Shown here: piece after piece, positions 58,230 through 64,000 of the stretch
How positions within the stretch are numbered: the first letter of the stretch is position 1
How the letters are laid out: every line of letters begins with the position of its first letter
Assembly: GCF_009937975.1 (NCBI RefSeq)
Contig: NZ_AP018441.1
Coordinates: 1,178,001 to 1,242,000 of the forward strand
Origin: Undibacterium sp. YM2
Lineage (GTDB): Bacteria; Pseudomonadota; Gammaproteobacteria; Burkholderiales; Burkholderiaceae_D
Direction: 5' to 3'
Length of the DNA stretch: 64,000 bases
Program-made: the position numbers and the translations under genes
The notes under the pieces: generated by a model
Seen by the model: the letters and a program-made list of their open reading frames with translations, nothing else
Databases searched by the model: none
What the model was told of the DNA's origin: nothing

Positions 58230-60830
58230 TTATTTGAACGCGTATTTAACAGAGAATTGGAAACGACGGCCAAATGGACTGTTATAACCTGAGTTGTATG
58301 GGAATGAACCATTGTTCAGCGCGCTACGGGCATCAAATGGTGGTTTTGTATCAAACAGATTGGAGATGTTCAATGCCAGTTCCATGTTTTTGAAACCCTT
58401 GTAACCGGTGAACCAGTTCCAGGTAGTAGTTGCAGCTACGCGGCAGTAGGAAGTTGGTGCACCATAAATGATGTCAATCTTGCAGCTGTCTGCTGGCGTA
58501 CCAACATAGTCATAACCCGAGATATAGTTACCAGATGCCTCATGTGACCACGGACCTTTTTCCCAACCAACTGCGAGGGAACCACGGAATTCAGGTTGGC
58601 TATAAGTCTTGTTGTAATCGACAGTTTCACTATCCGGGAATGGCGTTGTCAGATACTCCCTGGTCAAGGACATTTTTGAACGGAAGTTCAGTTTGCCGTA
58701 TTCACCCAGATTCTGTTTGCCCTTGAAGTCCAGATCAAAGCCGCTGACCTGGGTCTTGCCGATATTGATGTATGGCAGGCTTACTTCAGTGATGTGACCA
58801 CCTTTGTCGCGTGTGATGAATTTCGCGAAGTTAGGGTCTTTCTGATTCGACAGCAGATAGGTGATGTCCAGCGAGCTGATTTCATCACGGCGTTCTATTT
58901 TGTAATAGTCCAGAGTGACGCTATAGTCCTTGACAGGTTCCCAAACGATACCGATGGTGTTGCTGGTGGATTTTTCTGGTTTCAGGTTAGCGTTACCAGA
59001 AATATTTGCCTTCAGCGAGATATTGCAGTCTGGTTCATTACCAGTCTGGCAAAGTACCGGATCTTGCTGGCCGTTGTAGAAACCAACGGAGACAGATGGA
59101 GAAATTTCGCGGAAGTTAGGCGCACGGAAGCCTTTTGCAATCGTGCCACGCAAGACTACCGTAGGCAGTACACTCCATTTTGCACCTATCTTCGGTGTCA
59201 GAGAATTGCCACCGACACTGTAATTATCTGCACGCACCGCAGTGGACAGTTCCAGGGATTTCAGTACAGGCAGATTCAACTCACCATACGCAGATGCGAC
59301 ATTACGGCTGGAGAATGGCAACTTTGGCAAACCACCGATGGAATAAACGCGTTGATCCAGGAAGTACTGGTCGTCGACGTCACTGGTGGACTCGCGGCGG
59401 TATTCAATACCGGCAGCGCTACCGGCAAAGCCACCTGGCAATTCAAACAATTCAGAATTACTGACTTTGAGATCAGCAAACCAGGTTTTATTTTCGCCCT
59501 GACGTCTCAACATAGGAGAGATTCTGGCACGCACGTCAGCTGCATTGTTGGCGGCGCCAGGCACATAAGTGCCATTTGCCAGTGCGGCTTCCATCTGATC
59601 GGTGATGATGAATCCGCGTTGATCTACGTTGACTTTACTTTGCAGGTAGCCGAGCGACGTATCATATTCCCAGCTGCCCAATGTGCCTTTGAAACCGCCG
59701 ATGACACGTGTTTCTGTATCCTTGACATCAATAGTGCGGGCACCCAGGTCGCCGGTACGCACCAGGTAGCTCTTGCCGCCAGCTATCGTGAAAGTGCCAG
59801 CGTCGTCGTTCGCGTAGAACTGTGGATCAAAACGCAAATTGGTTTTGATTTGTGTGACCCCAGCTTCGATGAAGAAACTGTGATTCGCGCTGAACTGATA
59901 TTCGCCACGGGCGAAGAAGGAATCGTTGGAGCGTTTTGGAACCGCATCTGTCCAGTCAAAACGATCCAGCAGGCAGCGGCCGTTTGGTGCCAGGTTGGCT
60001 GTAGGGCATCCTGGCAGGGCAGTAATCACGTTATTGATCAGGACATTACCAGGTACTGAGTAAGCTGTGCGGCGATCGCCTTTGGTAATGCCAAAACCAC
60101 GGTAATCCTGGCTGTTATAGGCATTGATGTCGCGCATGGACAGTGCATCAGAGTCGTGATGCTCGAAAAAGCCCATCAGATTAAACTTGTCTGCTGCAAT
60201 ATCGCCCATACCATAGGAGAGATTGAAGTCTTTGGATTTTGCCTTGCCGTGAGAGGTTGTGCCACCGCTGACCTTGACTTCGCTGCCAGTGTAGTCTTTT
60301 CTCAGCCAGATATTGATCACGCCTGCGATCGCTTCCGAACCATAGATTGCGGATGCGCCATCGAGCAGGACGTCAATATGATCAACGGCACCGACAGGTA
60401 TCGCGTCAAGATTGGCAAATTGTGACTGGAAGCCGGTAATGCCATATTGTGCAACACGGCGGCCATTGACCAGTACCAGAGTGGCGCCGCTACCCAGGCC
60501 ACGCAGAGATGCAGTTGTTGCGCCGGGAGAGAAACCGTTGTATTCAACACCGGTCAGGGCACCGGCATTGTTTGAAGAAAGATTTTGAATAACAGATGAC
60601 AGACTGGTGGCACCTGTTTTTTCCAGCTCGGCCCTGGTAATGATCTGTACCGGTGAGGCACCTTCGGTCTGTACACGTTTAATGTTTGAACCGGTAATTT
60701 CAATTTTTTGCAGTTTTGCAGGTTCTTCTGTAACGGCTTGCGCGTAACCGTTCATGGTGAGCATAGACCCTGCCATCAGGCACAGGGCAGTACGCACCAA
60801 TTGAGAAGCTTTTTTTTCTTTCAGGTACAT
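58230..60830 (-). CDS. TonB-dependent outer-membrane receptor
   Basis: 866 residues. Signal peptide 1-31 (ending NGYAQA). A TonB-box-like KIEITGSNIKR at about 42-52, then the plug (about 55-175: SPVQIITRAELEKTG, GFSPGATTASLRGLGSGATLVLVNGRR, GSEAIAGVINIWLRKDY) and the beta-barrel. It is a clear paralogue of the receptor at 49005-51875, with the same plug signatures. The C-terminus reads VKYAFK, so a Lys follows the aromatic residue that normally ends the barrel. Read through into the S9 gene 100 bases downstream is likely, because no terminator lies between. Confidence 0.92.
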   Translation of the reverse strand: MYLKEKKASQLVRTALCLMAGSMLTMNGYAQAVTEEPAKLQKIEITGSNIKRVQTEGASPVQIITRAELEKTGATSLSSVIQNLSSNNAGALTGVEYNGFSPGATTASLRGLGSGATLVLVNGRRVAQYGITGFQSQFANLDAIPVGAVDHIDVLLDGASAIYGSEAIAGVINIWLRKDYTGSEVKVSGGTTSHGKAKSKDFNLSYGMGDIAADKFNLMGFFEHHDSDALSMRDINAYNSQDYRGFGITKGDRRTAYSVPGNVLINNVITALPGCPTANLAPNGRCLLDRFDWTDAVPKRSNDSFFARGEYQFSANHSFFIEAGVTQIKTNLRFDPQFYANDDAGTFTIAGGKSYLVRTGDLGARTIDVKDTETRVIGGFKGTLGSWEYDTSLGYLQSKVNVDQRGFIITDQMEAALANGTYVPGAANNAADVRARISPMLRRQGENKTWFADLKVSNSELFELPGGFAGSAAGIEYRRESTSDVDDQYFLDQRVYSIGGLPKLPFSSRNVASAYGELNLPVLKSLELSTAVRADNYSVGGNSLTPKIGAKWSVLPTVVLRGTIAKGFRAPNFREISPSVSVGFYNGQQDPVLCQTGNEPDCNISLKANISGNANLKPEKSTSNTIGIVWEPVKDYSVTLDYYKIERRDEISSLDITYLLSNQKDPNFAKFITRDKGGHITEVSLPYINIGKTQVSGFDLDFKGKQNLGEYGKLNFRSKMSLTREYLTTPFPDSETVDYNKTYSQPEFRGSLAVGWEKGPWSHEASGNYISGYDYVGTPADSCKIDIIYGAPTSYCRVAATTTWNWFTGYKGFKNMELALNISNLFDTKPPFDARSALNNGSFPYNSGYNSPFGRRFQFSVKYAFK

Positions 60831-61406
60831 ATATTTTCACTTCCACCTTAAGTTGTTATGAATTTTATCGGCGGCAATCAAACCGTTTTGCTGTTGTATG
60901 GTCGGTTTGGTCAGCACCGATAGAGCTAACTACATGGCCTGTTATATTTTTTTAACCATGCAGGCAAAGCCAGAATGACCATCTGGCTTGCGCGGTATTA
61001 TGTAATGGGATGTAACAGAATTGTTAATAATTGTTGCTTGCAAACTACGGAAATAAATATTATGCATTTAATAAATATGAAATTTTGTAAATCATTATTT
61101 GAGGCTTGAGAATTCGAAAATTTCCATATTTTCCTGACATTATTTTGTGCTTTTTTTATTTGTCATCTTGCATCTTGATGAAATTGAATTTTTGTAGTTT
61201 AAATATGTTTCTGGCTTGCCTGAAGTGTGTTCAGGAGCGTTTTTAATGTTTGCATTCGACGTAATCGATACCTGGATTTGCAAGTTCATTATTGCCAATA
61301 GCCCAAATAAAGTGATGTTGAGCACGCACTTGTGTCCCAGCCAGACATCCTGAGGCGATATAATCTGTGCCTGTTTTTTACAAATCCAGTTTTTTGAGAG
61401 TGTAAT
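60831..61406. other. AT-rich intergenic region
   Basis: No convincing gene in 576 bases. A minus-strand frame of 94 codons (61140-61424) has no ribosome site or recognisable family and overlaps the ybaK start. The region presumably carries the receptor promoter on the minus strand and the ybaK promoter on the plus strand. Confidence 0.5.
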
Positions 61407-61898
61407 TTGGCCAAGAAAGAACATGTATCAGTCACCCAGGCAACTCAGTTGCTGCGCAAGCACAAGGCGGAATTTACTGAGCACCCGTATGCGTATGAAG
61501 AACATGGTGGTACTTCGGTGTCTGCGCGTGAACTCGGTGTCGATGAGCACCACGTCGTGAAAACCCTGGTCATGCAGGATGAGGCTGCCAAGCCCTTGAT
61601 CGTGCTCATGCATGGTGATAAAAAAGTTTCTACCAAAAACCTGGCCCGGCAGATAGGTTGCAAGTCAGTCGAACCCTGCAAGCCTGAAAATGCGCAAAAG
61701 CATTCTGGCTATCTGGTTGGTGGCACGTCCCCCTTTGGCACCAAAAAACTCATGCCCATCTATGTGGAGCGCAGCATACTTGCCCTGCCAAAAATTTATA
61801 TCAATGGTGGCCAGCGCGGCTATCTGATAGGTATAGCTCCCGGCTTGCTGGAAAGTCTCTTGCAGGCACGGCCAGTCGATTGTGCCATCGACGAATGA
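61407..61898 (+). CDS. ybaK: YbaK/EbsC-type aminoacyl-tRNA deacylase
   Basis: 163 residues from TTG 61407, preceded by GAGAG about eight bases upstream; no other start lies before the domain. Family marks: ATQLLRKHKAEFTEHPYAYEEHGGT, VDEHHVVKTLVMQDE, LIVLMHGDKKVSTKNLARQIG, and the HSGYLVGGTSPFGTKKLMPIY segment with the conserved GGTSPFG. YbaK removes Cys mischarged on tRNA-Pro. Length is typical (about 155-165). The next gene, plsY, is 87 bases downstream. Confidence 0.92.
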   Translation: MAKKEHVSVTQATQLLRKHKAEFTEHPYAYEEHGGTSVSARELGVDEHHVVKTLVMQDEAAKPLIVLMHGDKKVSTKNLARQIGCKSVEPCKPENAQKHSGYLVGGTSPFGTKKLMPIYVERSILALPKIYINGGQRGYLIGIAPGLLESLLQARPVDCAIDE

Positions 61899-61985
61899 AT
61901 CCAGTTTCAAGAATTTTGCGAGGCTGGCTGATTCTGCTACTGGCCTGGCTTATACTTGCGAAGCTTAAAGAAATGAAGGAATAAG

Positions 61986-62651
61986 ATGAATACAATTCTG
62001 GCGGCAGTTGCCGCTTACCTGATCGGTTCACTGTCGTTTGCAGTGGTGGTCAGCAAGCTGTTTGGCCTGGCTGATCCGCGCACTTATGGCTCAAAAAACC
62101 CGGGCGCGACTAATGTACTGCGTAGCGGGAACAAGGCGGCAGCGATACTGACCCTGTTGGGCGATGCCTTCAAGGGCTGGTTGGCGGTATGGCTGGCAAT
62201 CCGCTACCAGGATCAGTTTGATTTGGGTGACGCCGGTGTTGCCATCGTTGCCCTGGCAGTATTCATCGGTCATTTGTGGCCAGTGTTTTTCAAGTTCGTT
62301 GGCGGCAAGGGCGTAGCGACGGCAGCCGGTATCTTGATCGGCATTGATATCTGGCTGGGTGTGGCGACACTGGTGAGCTGGCTGATGGTGGCGTTTGCTT
62401 TCCGTTACTCTTCACTCGCAGCCCTGGTCGCGGCGATATTTGCGCCTTTTTATTATGGTCTCTTGTTTGGGCCTGACATCAAAATGGCGGCCATTGCCGT
62501 GATGAGCGGGCTGCTGGTGTATCGCCATAGCCAGAATATCGCGAACCTGATCGCAGGCAAGGAAAGCCGTTTGGGTAGCAAGAAGACGGCAGTGAAAGAT
62601 GACAAGAAAGACGGCAAGAAAGAAGATAAAACGCAGGACAAGAAAAAATAA
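61986..62651 (+). CDS. plsY: Glycerol-3-phosphate acyltransferase PlsY
   Basis: 221 residues, with AAGGAATAAG before ATG 61986. Five membrane helices. PlsY motifs: [35 protein letters not shown] (motif 1), [21 protein letters not shown] (motif 2) and a third cytosolic motif near [16 protein letters not shown]. It uses acyl-phosphate to acylate glycerol-3-phosphate, the first step of phospholipid synthesis. The last 25 residues are a highly charged Lys/Asp-rich tail ([17 protein letters not shown]), longer than the E. coli protein. Confidence 0.94.
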   Translation: MNTILAAVAAYLIGSLSFAVVVSKLFGLADPRTYGSKNPGATNVLRSGNKAAAILTLLGDAFKGWLAVWLAIRYQDQFDLGDAGVAIVALAVFIGHLWPVFFKFVGGKGVATAAGILIGIDIWLGVATLVSWLMVAFAFRYSSLAALVAAIFAPFYYGLLFGPDIKMAAIAVMSGLLVYRHSQNIANLIAGKESRLGSKKTAVKDDKKDGKKEDKTQDKKK

Positions 62652-62704
62652 GTCTTAAATATTGCAAATAAATCTAGATTATTCGCTACCCCTCACTTAT
62701 GCTT

Positions 62705-62724
62705 AAAAAGCTCCATGCTTTTTT
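62705..62724 (+). terminator. Weak terminator after plsY
   Basis: AAAAAGC (62705-62711) pairs with GCTTTTT (62717-62723) around a 5-base loop. The stem is mostly A-T, so it may be weak. Confidence 0.4.
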
Positions 62725-62747
62725 ATTCATAAATGAGGGGTTTGCTT

Positions 62748-63209
62748 ATGCTGACGCGATTTGTGAAACTTTGGATGGCAGGCTTGTTCACTCTGGGCTT
62801 GATGAGTTTTCCGGCCCAGGCGGCAGAGCATGGCAGTGCCAATGAGGCCAAGGCCATGGTGCAAAAAGCCATCGATGCGATGAAAAAGCATGGTGTCGAG
62901 GCGACTGTAGCCGAGATCAACAAGCGCGATGGTCAGTATCAGGACCGTGACTTATATGTCGTTGTGTATGACATGAATGGCAAAAATCTCGCCCACCTGA
63001 ATCCCAAGATGGTAGGCAAGGAGATGTTTGACCTCACCGATGTCGATGGCAAATTTTTTATACGCGAGCGTATAGAACTGGTCAAAGCCAAGGGCAAAGC
63101 CTGGCAGGATTATAAATTCGTCAACCCCACGACCAAGCAGATCGAACCCAAGTCCATGTATGTAGAGAAATTCGAGAATGTGATCGTTGGCTGCGGCATC
63201 TATAAATAG
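62748..63209 (+). CDS. Secreted single-cache-domain protein
   Basis: 153 residues from ATG 62748, chosen because GAGGGG lies seven bases upstream; an ATG at 62733 has none. Signal peptide 1-24 (ending PAQAAEH). The rest is one small cache-type fold: EAKAMVQKAIDAMKKHGVEAT, DLYVVVYDMNGKNLAHLNPKMVGKEM, and the WQDYKFVNPTTKQIEPKSMY segment, which resembles the sCache_2 domains of chemoreceptors. As a free secreted protein with no membrane helix it probably binds a small ligand in the periplasm. No partner gene is evident. Confidence 0.8.
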   Translation: MLTRFVKLWMAGLFTLGLMSFPAQAAEHGSANEAKAMVQKAIDAMKKHGVEATVAEINKRDGQYQDRDLYVVVYDMNGKNLAHLNPKMVGKEMFDLTDVDGKFFIRERIELVKAKGKAWQDYKFVNPTTKQIEPKSMYVEKFENVIVGCGIYK

Positions 63210-63226
63210 TGCTGCCGTGGATAAAA

Positions 63227-64000
63227 TCAGGCGGCGATCAATTCCTGTAAAGGCCAGCGCGGCTTCACATTAAATCCGTAATCTTTGGTCGCCAGGCCGG
63301 GATTGTTTTTCAGGCGCATGGCACCTGCAAAGGCGATCATTGCACCATTGTCGGTACAGAATTCCAGCTCAGGGTAATACACCTGGAAGCGCTTCTTCGC
63401 TGCTGCCGCATTCAGGGACGCGCGCAACTGCTGGTTGGCCCCAACACCACCAGCGATCACCAGACGCTTCAGGCCACTTTCTTTCATCGCGGTGACGCAT
63501 TTGGCGGTCAGCACTGCGACGATGGCATCGACAAAACCACGCGCAATATTTGCCTTGTCCTGCTCACAGATATTTGATGGATGGTTTTTGACGACTGTCA
63601 GCACCGCTGTTTTCAAACCAGAAAAGCTGAAGTTCAGGTCCTTGGAGTGCAGCATGGGACGTGGGAACTGGTAAGCTGCAGGGTCGCCAAATTCTGCCAA
63701 GCGCGAGATAGCCGGTCCACCGGGGTAAGACAGGCCCAGCAATTTGGCTGACTTGTCAAAAGCTTCACCTGCAGCATCGTCCAGGGTTTCGCCCAGTAAC
63801 TGGTAACGACCAACGCCATCCACCCGCATCAACTGGGTATGCCCGCCAGAGACCAGCAGGGCGATAAAGGGGAACTCCGGTGGCTGGCTGGCGAGCAAGG
63901 GGGACAGCAAATGGCCTTCCAGGTGATGGACACCGAGCACGGGCTTATCGAGTGCCATACCGAGGCCGCAGGCAACCGCGGCACCAACCAGCAGGGCCCC
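63227..64000 (-). CDS. tsaD: tRNA N6-threonylcarbamoyladenosine transferase TsaD, 5' end outside window
   Basis: About 258 residues of TsaD (OsgEP/Kae1/Gcp) remain; the frame stays open to the right edge, so the N-terminus is missing. Metal-binding and substrate motifs visible: [17 protein letters not shown] with the two metal His, [40 protein letters not shown], and the C-terminal [16 protein letters not shown] plus [16 protein letters not shown]. TsaD transfers the threonylcarbamoyl group to A37 of tRNA with TsaB and TsaE; tsaE is at 35.9 kb. Confidence 0.95.
   Translation of the reverse strand, partial: GALLVGAAVACGLGMALDKPVLGVHHLEGHLLSPLLASQPPEFPFIALLVSGGHTQLMRVDGVGRYQLLGETLDDAAGEAFDKSAKLLGLSYPGGPAISRLAEFGDPAAYQFPRPMLHSKDLNFSFSGLKTAVLTVVKNHPSNICEQDKANIARGFVDAIVAVLTAKCVTAMKESGLKRLVIAGGVGANQQLRASLNAAAAKKRFQVYYPELEFCTDNGAMIAFAGAMRLKNNPGLATKDYGFNVKPRWPLQELIAA

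Noticed and set aside
58794..60059. Plus-strand open frame of 421 codons inside the second TonB receptor
   Set aside because: It lies fully antisense to a gene with clear receptor motifs, has no ribosome site, and its translation has no recognisable domain. A shadow of codon bias.
61140..61424. Minus-strand frame of 94 codons before ybaK
   Set aside because: No ribosome site, overlaps the ybaK start, AT-rich translation without domain.
1..64000. CRISPR arrays, insertion sequences, prophage genes
   Set aside because: No regularly spaced direct repeats, transposase motifs, integrase (other than XerD) or phage structural genes were seen on either strand.

Overview
The window looks like chromosomal DNA of a betaproteobacterium of the order Burkholderiales, probably family Oxalobacteraceae (Undibacterium-like). 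This is inferred from gene content and moderate base composition: the queG/tsaE/amiC neighbourhood, a DctSR-type regulator pair next to a DctPQM TRAP transporter, mutL and miaA in one operon, and many S9-peptidase/TonB-receptor pairs. No ribosomal RNA is present to prove it. Both ends cut through genes: a DUF4166-type gene on the left and tsaD on the right. No insertion sequence, phage module or CRISPR array was seen.

Layout. 0.7-3.4 kb: a membrane O-acyltransferase (AlgI-like) with an AlgJ/AlgX-like partner, probably modifying a polysaccharide. 3.6-13 kb: small envelope and stress proteins (BON lipoprotein, CsbD, glycine-zipper lipoprotein, DUF883, DUF2383) interleaved with an AI-2E family permease, a Crp/Fnr-type regulator, a CHASE3 histidine kinase, a receiver-only protein and a NarL-type regulator. 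A 9-base motif recurs in the intergenic gaps of this block. 13.1-15.1 kb: periplasmic copper-type proteins (His-rich protein, cupredoxin, CusF-like) and an NTF2-like protein. 15.3-17.3 kb: a lemA-TPM-TPM operon. 17.3-21.3 kb: mixed genes, including a ClpP-like periplasmic protein with a paralogue at 37.5 kb.

21.7-24.9 kb: a visibly AT-rich two-gene cassette next to a tRNA-Met gene. It encodes a 782-residue reverse transcriptase and a nitrilase-fold enzyme with an intact Glu-Lys-Cys triad. This resembles a defence-associated RT of type 1 (RT-nitrilase fusion), here split into two overlapping frames. A canonical A AAA AAC slippery heptamer sits in the overlap in exactly the register that a -1 shift would need to rebuild the fusion. 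This is the most interesting system in the window.

25.4-37.5 kb is housekeeping: tRNA-Met, miaA, a Bcr/CflA exporter, mutL, DedA, LysE with a divergent MocR-type regulator, amiC, tsaE and queG. 38.3-44.9 kb holds an AEC carrier, the dctR/dctS two-component genes and divergent dctPQM for C4-dicarboxylate uptake. 45.1-46.8 kb has a candidate small RNA or leader, then ogt and xerD.

46.9-60.8 kb is a peptide-utilisation region: two S9 prolyl-oligopeptidase-type enzymes, two TonB-dependent receptors, a large periplasmic metalloprotease and a 64-residue double-glycine peptide whose predicted mature part is extremely proline-rich. Strong palindromes lie in its AT-rich intergenic regions. 61.4-64 kb returns to housekeeping: ybaK-type deacylase, plsY, a cache-domain protein and tsaD.
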